DNA of 64,000 nucleotides, from assembly GCA_965230065.1 (NCBI GenBank), contig OZ245942.1, positions 3,534,001 to 3,598,000 on the forward strand. Reading direction: 5' to 3'. Source of the stretch: G965230065 sp965230065. Its GTDB lineage: Bacteria; Bacteroidota; Bacteroidia; Cytophagales; Cyclobacteriaceae. Both the position numbers and the translations under genes were made by a program. Of the stretch, positions 52,221-60,592 are shown one piece after another. Below the pieces are notes generated by a model. The model made no database searches. It had not been told where the DNA came from and saw nothing but the letters and a program-made list of their open reading frames with translations. Numbering within the stretch: the stretch's first letter is position 1; every line of letters starts with the position of its first letter.

Positions 52221-52970
52221 ATGAAAACTAATAAAAAGCTGGTTTTTACTGTTACTTCTGGGAGAAGTGGTACATCGCTACTGGCCTATCAATTAAGCTT
52301 GTTAAAAAAGGTTAACGTGTTTCATGAAGCAACTCCCCATTTTTATGAAGTGATGCGAAAAGCCCAATCCGATCCTTCAATTGCGGTTGCTTTTTGGAAA
52401 GAAAAAAAGCTCCCATTTATTAATGCATGTGCTGAACAAATTTATATTGAGACGAGCCATTATACATGCAAAGGGTTTCTTGAACCTTTAATATATGGGA
52501 ATATCATTCCTGCTCTTATCATCCTTCGCAGGGATATTAGGGCTACAGCTAAAAGTTTGTATCAACTCAATACTATACCTGGCAAGAACACTAATGCTTA
52601 TCTATCGCCAATAGACCCAGGCGTATTAAAAATACGAGAGTGGGAAAAACTGAATGATTATCAGTTATGTTATTGGTATTGCTTAGAAATAAAGCGCAGA
52701 CAAGATTATTATGAGCGGTTAATTTTACAAAATGCCGGAAGGGTTTCTAAAATTGATTTGGAAGAGTTAATCAGCGGGAAAGGAGTTTTTAAAATAGTTA
52801 AAGAATTACAACTACCTGGATTATCAAGTGTTGGATATATGAAATATCTATATAGAAAGATATATCCTTTAAAAACAAACCAGAAAAAGGGGCAAAAGAA
52901 ACGCTTGTTTGACAGAGAATTCGACTTTGAACATTTTGAAAAAGAAGTTGAAAGCCTGATTATCCAATAA
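52221..52970 (+). CDS. P-loop sulfotransferase family protein, no. 5
   Basis: 249 residues. PAPS loop FTVTSGRSGTSLLAYQL (about 9-25); 3'-phosphate segment ALIILRRDIRATAKSLYQL (about 98-116); and YWYCLEIKRRQDYYE with RVSKIDLEELISG in the C-terminal half. It is the most compact of the five and again distinct from the others. No signal peptide. It lies between two glycosyltransferase genes with gaps of 14 and 7 bp. Confidence 0.8.
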   Translation: MKTNKKLVFTVTSGRSGTSLLAYQLSLLKKVNVFHEATPHFYEVMRKAQSDPSIAVAFWKEKKLPFINACAEQIYIETSHYTCKGFLEPLIYGNIIPALIILRRDIRATAKSLYQLNTIPGKNTNAYLSPIDPGVLKIREWEKLNDYQLCYWYCLEIKRRQDYYERLILQNAGRVSKIDLEELISGKGVFKIVKELQLPGLSSVGYMKYLYRKIYPLKTNQKKGQKKRLFDREFDFEHFEKEVESLIIQ

Positions 52971-52977
52971 TTTTGTA

Positions 52978-54204
52978 ATGAAAAGAGTTTTATATCTATC
53001 ATATGATGGAATGACAGATCCTTTAGGCCAGTCACAAGTGCTTCCCTACATTAAGGGGCTTACTGATAAAGGGTATGAATTTACGATACTAAGCTTTGAA
53101 AAACCAGACCATTATGCCACATTTGGAAAAGGGATTCATGAGCAGTTGTTCAAGGGTGGCATACAATGGTTCCCTTTAACTTATCACAAAAAACCACCTG
53201 TTTTATCCACTTTGTATGATTTATGGCAGCTAAAGCGACACACAAAAAAACTACACAAAAAAAATGACTATAAGATAGTCCACTGTCGAAGTTATATTTC
53301 GGCGCTTGTTGGCTTATATCTTAAAAAAAAATATGGTTTAAAGTTTATTTTTGATATGAGGGGGTTTTGGGCTGATGAACGAGTAGAAGGAGGGATTTGG
53401 GATATTAAAAATCCTATTTTTAGGATAATATATAAGTTTTTCAAAAAACAAGAAAAACATTTTCTGGAAAAGTCAGATTTTACAATTAGTTTGACTAAAA
53501 ACGCTAAAAATGAAATCCATAATTGGAAGCATATTAAGAATAACCCGATACCTATACAAGTGATTCCTTGTTGTGCTGACTTGGCTCATTTTGATAAACG
53601 TACAGTACACCCAGAACAATTGTACCATCTTCGGAATGTCCATTCATTAAAGGATACAGACTTTATTTTATTATATCTTGGGTCAATCGGCACTTGGTAT
53701 ATGCTGGATGAAATGCTTGATTTTTTTAAAGTGTTGCTTCAGTATAAAGAGAGTGCAAAGTTCTTAATTCTTACTAAAGATGATGCTTCTGCAATTTTAG
53801 CTAAGGCAGTAAAAAAAGGTATTCATGATAGTCATATAATTATTACTTCCGCAGAACGGGCAGTACTTCCAGATTACCTGGCTTTGGCCCACCTTTCAAT
53901 ATTTTTTATTAAACCTGTATTTTCAAAGAAAGCATCTTCCCCTACCAAGCAGGGAGAGTTAATGGGTATGGGAGTTCCTATTATCTGTAATGATGGAGTT
54001 GGGGATACAGGGGAAATAATACAAAAAGCGGGGGCTGGCGTAGTAATTGCAGGTTTTACAGTGCAAAATTATAATAGTACTTGTGAGCAAATAGATAAAT
54101 TACTTTCATTAAATCCAGAAGAAATAAGAGAAGAGGCAAAAAAATACTATTCTTTGACAAATGGAGTAAATGATTATCATGAAGTTTACAAGAAAATAGT
54201 TTAA
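52978..54204 (+). CDS. GT4-family glycosyltransferase E
   Basis: 408 residues. N-terminus MKRVLYLSYDGMTDPLGQSQ is the signature of a GT4 subgroup common in surface-glycan clusters. Other features are VHCRSYISALVGLYLKKKYG, IFDMRGFWADERVEGG, and C-terminal KASSPTKQGELMGMGVPIICN, where the E-x7-E region is modified. Last gene of the glycan operon proper; a 17-bp gap leads to the PKD-repeat gene. Confidence 0.87.
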   Translation: MKRVLYLSYDGMTDPLGQSQVLPYIKGLTDKGYEFTILSFEKPDHYATFGKGIHEQLFKGGIQWFPLTYHKKPPVLSTLYDLWQLKRHTKKLHKKNDYKIVHCRSYISALVGLYLKKKYGLKFIFDMRGFWADERVEGGIWDIKNPIFRIIYKFFKKQEKHFLEKSDFTISLTKNAKNEIHNWKHIKNNPIPIQVIPCCADLAHFDKRTVHPEQLYHLRNVHSLKDTDFILLYLGSIGTWYMLDEMLDFFKVLLQYKESAKFLILTKDDASAILAKAVKKGIHDSHIIITSAERAVLPDYLALAHLSIFFIKPVFSKKASSPTKQGELMGMGVPIICNDGVGDTGEIIQKAGAGVVIAGFTVQNYNSTCEQIDKLLSLNPEEIREEAKKYYSLTNGVNDYHEVYKKIV

Positions 54205-54221
54205 AATACAATTTGCATTAG

Positions 54222-57200
54222 TTGATACGAAATTTGAAATTCTTTCATTGCATATTGCTATTACTCATTACAAATAATTTAATAGCACAAAACCCGATAG
54301 CTAACTTTAGTTTTCCATCAGATGGTTGCCTCAATGAAAGTATATTCATTGAAAACTTGTCAACTCATGCCAACAAATTTGAATGGTCAGTTTGCTTAGG
54401 TTCGTTAGTGCAAGAGCCTGTTGTGGGGGTTGCCAAAGACTCTTCACTTTTAAAACAAGTATTTTCAATGAAACTGCTTGAGGAAGAGGGTAATTGGTTT
54501 GGCTTTTTACCTGTCCAAAGTACAAATAGCATAATACGTTTAGATTTTGGGAAGAGTCTCCGAAACACTCCAGTATTAACAATTCTGGAAAATATTGATG
54601 GGGTTTTTAATGGCCCATCAGATATCGATATTTTTAATTATGAGAGCACTTGGTATGGGGTATTAACTAATAGTAATTCCAATGAACTAATACTCCTCGA
54701 TTTTTCCGAAAATATTTCAAGTACTCCGACCGCTCAAGTTTTACCAGGCATATCATTGCTTAATGAACCAAATAATGTTGTCGTTAATGTTGGGGATTCA
54801 ATTCAGGTCTTAGTAGTGAATGGTAAAAATGGCGTTGGTGAAATTGTACAGTTAAATTATGGAAATAATATTTTAATTACTCCAACTGAGAAGGCATTCA
54901 AAATTCAAGGCTCAGATAAATTAAGAGGGGTTTCAATTATTAAAGATTCTATAGGTTACAAAGGTTTAGTATCCTCATATGATAATAATAAATTATTTTT
55001 TTTAAATTTTGGTGACGACTTAACTAATACACCTGGGATAAGTCGAATAACTGGAAATGGTGTGAACTTTACAAGACCTGCTAGGACTTCATTGGTATAT
55101 GAAAATGGAGAACTTTTTGGGTTTATTCAATCAAGAAATGGATTTATATATCGTTTAGAATTTGGTGGTGTCATGTCTGATAACCCAATTGTCACTGAAT
55201 TGGGTAATGAAGGTATTGGTAATGCTGCATTTAGTTTTGCCATAGCCAGGGACAGTGTATCATGGTCAGGGTTTACAATAGACTTTACTTCTGGCGCGTT
55301 ATTACGCTTAGATTTTCCAGATGTTTGTGATTCTAGTAAAGTAATAAGTACTCAACCTGTTCTAGGGGATACTTTATTTTTTTTCCCAGGTGAATATGGT
55401 ATTGTGTTAAAAGCACTTGATACCCTTACCAGTCGTTTCTCAAGAATTGTAAAAAAAATCAATATTAGCCACCTTATCGCTCCAAATGCATCTATTCACT
55501 TGGAACATGTATGTGAAAATACAAATACGTCGATTTCGGGTGAAAGTATTGAAAGTATCACTTCCTGGCTCTGGAATTTCGGAGACAGCACCACAACCAC
55601 AGGCCAAGAAGCAACCCACCAATACGACACAGCAGGCACCTACAATGTTACCCTGGAGGTAGAAGCCACCAATGGCTGCTCCCAAAGAATCACCCAACCC
55701 ATCACCATCTACAATCCTCCCGAACCTGATTTTTTGGTGGAAGCACCGGGAGCTATTTGCTCAAATGGCATTGTGAACTTCAACAACCAAACCAACACCC
55801 AGGGCGCCGATTCACTCATTACGTATAACTGGAATTTCAGTGGGGAAGATAGCAGTACCACCACCAGTCCGGAGTATGTCTTTGCTACTGGTGGAAACAA
55901 AACAGTTACCCTCACTGCAGCCATTCCCGGCTGTGAAGCCAGTGCGGATACTACATTTGCGGTATTTGAAGGGCCTGCGGTAGAATTTGTTTTTGAAAAT
56001 GAGTGTGCTGGGGAGGGAGTACAGTTTTTAAACCAAACGTCAGGCAGCAACATTACCCAATATAACTGGGATTTCGGGGATGGAAACACCTTTGCTTCAG
56101 CTACCCTCACTTCGCCTGAGCATGTGTTTGACAGTGTAGGCAATTACAATGTGTCTTTGACAGTGAACGATGCGCAAGGGTGTGAGAACGAAGTCATGCA
56201 AACCTTTACCAGTTTTGCCAAACCTGAGGCCTCCTTCAACGCCGAGCTTTCCTGTGCTGGTACGCCTACCCGGTTTACCGACGAAACCCAAATAGACGCT
56301 TCTGCCAACGTGGTGCTGTGGAACTGGGATTTCGGGGATGCCGCTGCTGCTACCAAAAACCCGGAATATACTTTTGCCAGCCCCGGAAGCTACAATGTAC
56401 AGTTGATTGCCGAAACCAATGAAGGGTGTGCTGACTCCGCCATGCAGCAAATTGTTGTAGAAACGCCCGTACAGCCAGGTTTTGAAACAATCAAAATTTG
56501 CCCTTCCGACGGCCTGGATGTGCAGTTGAATGACACGTCCCTGGTGAGCGGAGGTGAAGATATATCCCAATGGCTGTGGCAGGTAGATGCGGAGAGCCGC
56601 CCTGATGCCTTTTATCAAACCCAAAACCCGGTACATACTTTTCCTGCGCCAGGGGAGTATACGGTTTCACTCACAGCTACGGCTTCTTCCCTTTGTAATG
56701 CGTCAGTTACGCGTACCATTGAGGTATTGCCTTTGCCCGAGGCAGGTTTTTCTTTTACACAGGCCTGCGCCAATGATGCGGTAAGTTTTACCAATACAAG
56801 TGCAAACCCTGAATACATCGATAATTACCATTGGGATTTTGGAGGTGAAGAGGTTTCTTCCGTGGCCAATCCCTCATTCGCTTTTGCCGAGGCAGGCAGC
56901 TACCCGGTGCAATTGCTGATTGAAGATATCCACGGCTGTACCGATACCCTCACCCAAACCATAGAAATACTGCCCCGGCCTGTGGCAGGTTTCACGGTAG
57001 AAAATACCACGGGCGCTGCCCCTTTTACAGTGAATTTTGAAAATACTTCTGAAGATGCCACCTACTACCAATGGGATTTTGCAGGGCTGGATACTTCCCT
57101 GGTATTTGCCCCTGATTTTACTTTTGAAGAAACAGGTACATATCCGGTGCAACTTTCGGTAGCCAATGCCATTGGCTGTGCCGATACCCTGGAACGGGTG

Positions 57201-57815
57201 TTTACTGTAGTACAACCCGTGTTTGATGTTTCATTGAACAACCTCACGGTGCAGGAAACAGCCAATGGAAAATCAGGTAAAAATATCATCCTGACGGTAA
57301 GTAACCCCGGCACATTACCCATAGAAGGCTTTACTGCCCTGGTAGAAATTGACGACCAGCTTAGCCTGGAAAGGGCTTTTTCAGGTACTTTGGAACCGGG
57401 GGCTACTATGAATTTTACCATGGGCGTGGCATTTTCCAATCCTAAAAACCCACAGGAAACCACACGGTATATATGCGCTACGCTGGCACCGCTGCCACAG
57501 GGTTTTAATGAAGTTGCATTAGCCGATAATGTCTTCTGTCTAAACCTGGATGATACGTTCTACAGCCTGCCCCCTTTTCCCAATCCCGTGCAGGGAATGG
57601 CAGAAATTTCAATGATCTTGCCTGAAGCAGATCCGGTCAACATTGCTGTTTCTACAACGGAAGGGAAGATATTGCAAAACTATACATTTTCTGACCTTCA
57701 AAAAGGATTGAACACCATTCAGCTTGACGTAAGTACTTTTCGCACAGGACTGTATCTTTTGCAAGTTAGTTACCAGGGGCACTTAAATATCTACCGGCTC
57801 GTGATCAACCCATAG
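54222..57815 (+). CDS. Large secreted PKD-repeat protein with type IX sorting domain
   Basis: 1197 residues from TTG 54222; TTG 54234 (giving MKFFHC as first residues) is equally possible and no ATG fits. A signal peptide ends about residue 23 (NLIAQ). Residues about 85-370 contain six repeats of 'LDFG....TP' type (about 107, 159, 211, 261, 312, 363), spaced 50-55, like a six-bladed propeller. About 425-1000 holds seven PKD-like domains (WNFGDS, YNWDFGDG, WNWDFGDA and so on). A CARDB-like domain (about 1000-1110) and a C-terminal type IX secretion signal (FPNPVQGMAEIS to NIYRLVINP) follow. It should be exported and anchored at the cell surface. Composition changes sharply at codon about 446. 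Confidence 0.85.
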   Translation: MIRNLKFFHCILLLLITNNLIAQNPIANFSFPSDGCLNESIFIENLSTHANKFEWSVCLGSLVQEPVVGVAKDSSLLKQVFSMKLLEEEGNWFGFLPVQSTNSIIRLDFGKSLRNTPVLTILENIDGVFNGPSDIDIFNYESTWYGVLTNSNSNELILLDFSENISSTPTAQVLPGISLLNEPNNVVVNVGDSIQVLVVNGKNGVGEIVQLNYGNNILITPTEKAFKIQGSDKLRGVSIIKDSIGYKGLVSSYDNNKLFFLNFGDDLTNTPGISRITGNGVNFTRPARTSLVYENGELFGFIQSRNGFIYRLEFGGVMSDNPIVTELGNEGIGNAAFSFAIARDSVSWSGFTIDFTSGALLRLDFPDVCDSSKVISTQPVLGDTLFFFPGEYGIVLKALDTLTSRFSRIVKKINISHLIAPNASIHLEHVCENTNTSISGESIESITSWLWNFGDSTTTTGQEATHQYDTAGTYNVTLEVEATNGCSQRITQPITIYNPPEPDFLVEAPGAICSNGIVNFNNQTNTQGADSLITYNWNFSGEDSSTTTSPEYVFATGGNKTVTLTAAIPGCEASADTTFAVFEGPAVEFVFENECAGEGVQFLNQTSGSNITQYNWDFGDGNTFASATLTSPEHVFDSVGNYNVSLTVNDAQGCENEVMQTFTSFAKPEASFNAELSCAGTPTRFTDETQIDASANVVLWNWDFGDAAAATKNPEYTFASPGSYNVQLIAETNEGCADSAMQQIVVETPVQPGFETIKICPSDGLDVQLNDTSLVSGGEDISQWLWQVDAESRPDAFYQTQNPVHTFPAPGEYTVSLTATASSLCNASVTRTIEVLPLPEAGFSFTQACANDAVSFTNTSANPEYIDNYHWDFGGEEVSSVANPSFAFAEAGSYPVQLLIEDIHGCTDTLTQTIEILPRPVAGFTVENTTGAAPFTVNFENTSEDATYYQWDFAGLDTSLVFAPDFTFEETGTYPVQLSVANAIGCADTLERVFTVVQPVFDVSLNNLTVQETANGKSGKNIILTVSNPGTLPIEGFTALVEIDDQLSLERAFSGTLEPGATMNFTMGVAFSNPKNPQETTRYICATLAPLPQGFNEVALADNVFCLNLDDTFYSLPPFPNPVQGMAEISMILPEADPVNIAVSTTEGKILQNYTFSDLQKGLNTIQLDVSTFRTGLYLLQVSYQGHLNIYRLVINP

Positions 57816-57831
57816 TTATATTGAATGAAAC

Positions 57832-57865
57832 ATTGAGTAGAAATCGTAAGCTATGGTTATCTTTG
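57832..57865 (+). promoter_or_regulatory. Bacteroidota-type promoter for the MNT gene
   Basis: ATTG (57832-57835) and TATCTTTG (57858-57865) are 22 bp apart; the ATG at 57900 is 34 bp beyond the -7 box. Confidence 0.55.
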
Positions 57866-57899
57866 TTAAGCTGGAAACTGAGAAAGTAATATTAATAAA

Positions 57900-58187
57900 A
57901 TGCGGGTTGAAAAAGAGTACATAGATTTTCTGAAAAGGGAAATTAAGAAAGTAAATAAATCTGCTGAAGTATACCTTTTCGGCTCAAGGGTTAATGACAG
58001 AAAAAAAGGGGGGGATATTGATATTTTCATCCTTTCGGGGAAGAAACTGAACCCCTTAAAACTGGCTATAATAAAAGCCCGTTTTTATCAGCGTTTTGGG
58101 GAAAGAAAAATTGATTTGATTAACTATACCCATAATGAACCTTCTGTTTTTAAAGAGCTTATCATGGAAGATGCTATTCGCTTATGA
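57900..58187 (+). CDS. Minimal nucleotidyltransferase (MNT) domain protein
   Basis: 95 residues. The nucleotidyltransferase core is seen in VYLFGSRVNDRKKGGDIDIFI: GSR plus the Asp-x-Asp metal ligands, with a third acidic residue probably in KIDLINY. MNT proteins usually act as antitoxins that AMPylate a partner HEPN RNase toxin encoded beside them. Here the following ATG (58184, overlapping TGA) leads to a stop after seven codons, and a second ATG (58195) gives only a 37-codon ORF, so the partner seems truncated. A good promoter precedes it. Confidence 0.82.
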   Translation: MRVEKEYIDFLKREIKKVNKSAEVYLFGSRVNDRKKGGDIDIFILSGKKLNPLKLAIIKARFYQRFGERKIDLINYTHNEPSVFKELIMEDAIRL

Positions 58188-58194
58188 GTATTTC

Positions 58195-58308
58195 ATGGAG
58201 CAAATAAAAGTATTATATGAAAGTATACTGGAACTGGCCCCTAAATTAATAGCTACTATTGCCCAGGCAAAAGCATCAAGTTATATGACAAAGTTATTAC
58301 AGCAGTAG
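58195..58308 (+). pseudogene. Short ORF, possible remnant of the MNT gene's partner
   Basis: 37 codons reading MEQIKVLYESILELAPKLIA then a short helical tail ending LLQQ. A HEPN or substrate-binding partner would be 110-150 residues and helical, so this could be the N-terminal remnant of one. The match is only in position and helical character; I cannot confirm homology. Confidence 0.35.
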
Positions 58309-58585
58309 TTAGCGGTAATCTTTTCCCTTTCACCTACATATTTTATTTTTTACAGTTTTACTATAAGAAACAGTTAATTACTTACCGGACGCCCTTTAGG
58401 TTTGAGGTGTGCATTAATTTTATACAATAAACCCTAAACCACAAAGACCTTGCGATTACTTACAATACAGTAGTTACTTAATAAGCATTGATAACACGTA
58501 CAAATATTATTAAGGAAAAATTAAAAAAGTCTTAAATTTATTCCATAAAATCGCATGTTTTTTAGTAGAATGATTGCTATTGCTT

Positions 58586-58593
58586 TATTTTTG
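58586..58593 (+). promoter_or_regulatory. Putative -7 box for the Lrp-type regulator
   Basis: TATTTTTG matches TAnnTTTG, 29 bp before the ATG at 58623. The -33 region is T-rich without a clear TTTG. The 314-bp gap 58309-58622 holds nothing else I can identify. Confidence 0.4.
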
Positions 58594-58622
58594 CGTAAAT
58601 AATATTTCAAAAAACACAAATA

Positions 58623-59129
58623 ATGACATCATATTATAAGTTGGATAAAATTGACCGGAAAATTCTGGATATTTTGCAAAAGAATGCCAAAATAACCAAT
58701 GCTCAACTTTCTAAGGAAATAGGGCTTTCTCCGGCCCCTACCCTGGAGCGTGTGAAAAAACTGGAAACCTCGGGGGTGATTAGCAGTTATCACGCAAAGT
58801 TGAACACATCCAAGGTAGGGCTTGGTATCAGCACTTTTGTGCAAATCACACTAACAGGGCATGATAAAAACAGTATCAATTCATTTATTGAAGCCATTAA
58901 CGGGATAGATGAAATTATCGAGTGCCACCATGTAACCGGTTCCAGCGATTTTATTTTGCGCGTGATTGCCAAAGACATTTCTTCTTATCAAAAGTTGATG
59001 CTTGACAAAGTGAATGAGATACCAGAAGTGGATAGCTTACAGTCGTTGGTGATCCTTTCTTCTTTCAAAGACAGTAAAACACTTCCGATACCTACAGACG
59101 CAGAAAAGATGAAAGTACCGAGCGAGTAA
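58623..59129 (+). CDS. Lrp/AsnC-family transcriptional regulator
   Basis: 168 residues. An N-terminal winged helix-turn-helix (LDKIDRKILDILQKNAKITN to ERVKKLETSGVI, about 6-60) is followed by the RAM/AsnC effector domain (about 75-150; TFVQITLTGHD, ECHHVTGSSDFILRV). Members bind DNA as octamers and sense amino acids. The 'GLSPAPTLERVKKLE' recognition helix is the variant widespread in Bacteroidota. Target genes are unknown. It stands alone with about 200 bp to the next gene. Confidence 0.9.
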   Translation: MTSYYKLDKIDRKILDILQKNAKITNAQLSKEIGLSPAPTLERVKKLETSGVISSYHAKLNTSKVGLGISTFVQITLTGHDKNSINSFIEAINGIDEIIECHHVTGSSDFILRVIAKDISSYQKLMLDKVNEIPEVDSLQSLVILSSFKDSKTLPIPTDAEKMKVPSE

Positions 59130-59328
59130 CTTTGGTATTTTCTTCGAAATTTTTCCATTATCTTTTACAAGGCTTCTCCCTTTTCTGTAATTTTAGGCAG
59201 ATATTCATAATAAACTGCAAAAGTTTATCGAGTGTTTTTTCCAACTGTCCTGCGCTTTCCTCCCCTGGGAGAGGCCGGAAGGGGGAAATATAGGCACTTC
59301 CTGAAAATAAAATTATGGAAATAATACC

Positions 59329-59853
59329 ATGACAGAAGAAAAAGCCCGATTGATCTTAAATGCCGACCAAATACGGAAAAAAGTACGCCGCATTGCCTTC
59401 GAAATTTATGAACGGAACTATCAGGAAGACAAACTTGTAATCGCGGGCATCACCGGCCGGGGATACGAATTGGCAAAAATGATAATGCATGAATTAGAGC
59501 AAATTTCGCATTTTAAAGCAGAAAACCGCTCTTTGGTACTTACGGAAGTGTCTTTGGAAAAATTTACCCCTTCACAGACAGAAGTTGCGCTGGATTGTTC
59601 CCTTGACTTGCTGGAAGAGGCTTGTATTGTGCTGGCAGATGATGTACTGAATACCGGTAAAACCCTGGCGCACAGCCTGAAGCCATTTTTGCAAGCAAAA
59701 GTTAAAAAATTAGAAATAGCAGTATTGGTAAACCGCAGTCATACGCTTTTCCCTATTTCTGCAGATTATACGGGCTACGAATTGTCTACAACATTGCAAG
59801 AACATATTGAAGTAGTGCTGGAAACAGGCCATTTCGGTGTTTACTTAAAATAA
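59329..59853 (+). CDS. PyrR-like phosphoribosyltransferase
   Basis: 174 residues of the type I PRTase fold. The PRPP-binding loop is IVLADDVLNTGKTLAHSL (about 102-119), and VIAGITGRGYELAK is the first phosphate loop. The length and the final HFGVYL (PyrR ends similarly after the DYTGYEL segment) make PyrR (uracil phosphoribosyltransferase/pyr attenuator) the closest family. No pyr genes or attenuator are seen near it, so a regulatory role is not supported by context. Confidence 0.8.
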   Translation: MTEEKARLILNADQIRKKVRRIAFEIYERNYQEDKLVIAGITGRGYELAKMIMHELEQISHFKAENRSLVLTEVSLEKFTPSQTEVALDCSLDLLEEACIVLADDVLNTGKTLAHSLKPFLQAKVKKLEIAVLVNRSHTLFPISADYTGYELSTTLQEHIEVVLETGHFGVYLK

Positions 59854-59994
59854 TTATTGGTATATATTGTACTTTTATATTATTTTTTAGTAAAATAGCG
59901 ATTAAGTTTATTGGTTTTTAAAAATAATACTTTTTAAAATTAAATAACCAATTTGCTTACTGTCTGTAATTAAGGAACCCAGCCTATAAATCTT

Positions 59995-60561
59995 GTGGAC
60001 AACCAGCCTGTTATAATCAAACATGGTGCGGCCTCCCAGCCGTGGAAACCTATTAACTTGTTTGTAGAGCTTAACCGTTCAGTGAACAGGCTATGTAAGT
60101 TGACAGACACATCCCAGTTGCAGGTTTATTCTAAAGTGAGCCAGCCTGTTACTTTTACTTCTGACCGGCTGTTGATCCGGAGCTTGATAGATAATATCGT
60201 GTTTACTGCTATCCATAACAAAGAGGAGCATGAAGTGCCATTGTTGGATATCGCCATGTGGGTGGATGAAAATTTTGCACATATAGAAGTAAAAAAGACA
60301 ATGCCTCAAATAATACCCACCAGTAAAAAAAATGTATATGAACATTTTTTCAGAAGCTTTGTTTATGGTAGAAAGTATAATTTTGGGATAGCAACTGTAA
60401 AAAATGCCATAGGCGCTTTGAAAGGGAGTATGGAAGTGAGTGTATTAACGTCGGAGCTGCTGCTTACAATACACCTGGCAAACCATGCCAGTTTGTCTGC
60501 TTCTTCTGAAGTCGTAGCCGCATCATCTTCTGCTTATCCTGCAAAGCACACATATAAATAA
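59995..60561 (+). CDS. Degenerate HATPase (histidine-kinase ATPase-like) protein
   Basis: 188 residues, GTG start. The middle resembles a GHKL ATPase: SDRLLIRSLIDNIVFTAIHN aligns with the N-box, and VYEHFFRSFVYGRKYNFGIA, then TVKNAIGALKGSMEVS align with the F and G2 boxes of sensor kinases. The G1 box (DxGxG) is missing: the region reads MPQIIPTSKKN. There is no phospho-acceptor His domain, membrane segment or receiver. It may be an inactive kinase-like adaptor or a remnant. An ATG start does not fit; the upstream gap is AT-rich. Confidence 0.55.
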   Translation: MDNQPVIIKHGAASQPWKPINLFVELNRSVNRLCKLTDTSQLQVYSKVSQPVTFTSDRLLIRSLIDNIVFTAIHNKEEHEVPLLDIAMWVDENFAHIEVKKTMPQIIPTSKKNVYEHFFRSFVYGRKYNFGIATVKNAIGALKGSMEVSVLTSELLLTIHLANHASLSASSEVVAASSSAYPAKHTYK

Positions 60562-60592
60562 TTTGTTAGGAATTAACTGTGCTTTGTTACAG

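Larger units (their letters stand above)
40624..55556. other. AT-rich genomic segment (glycan island)
   Basis: From the acyltransferase gene onward, codons favour A and T strongly compared with the rffA-like gene before and the core genes elsewhere. The shift back is abrupt at about 55556-55560, within the PKD-repeat gene (around codon 446). This suggests that the segment was acquired or exchanged as a unit with its right end inside that gene. I judged composition by eye; no GC calculation was run. Confidence 0.6.
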
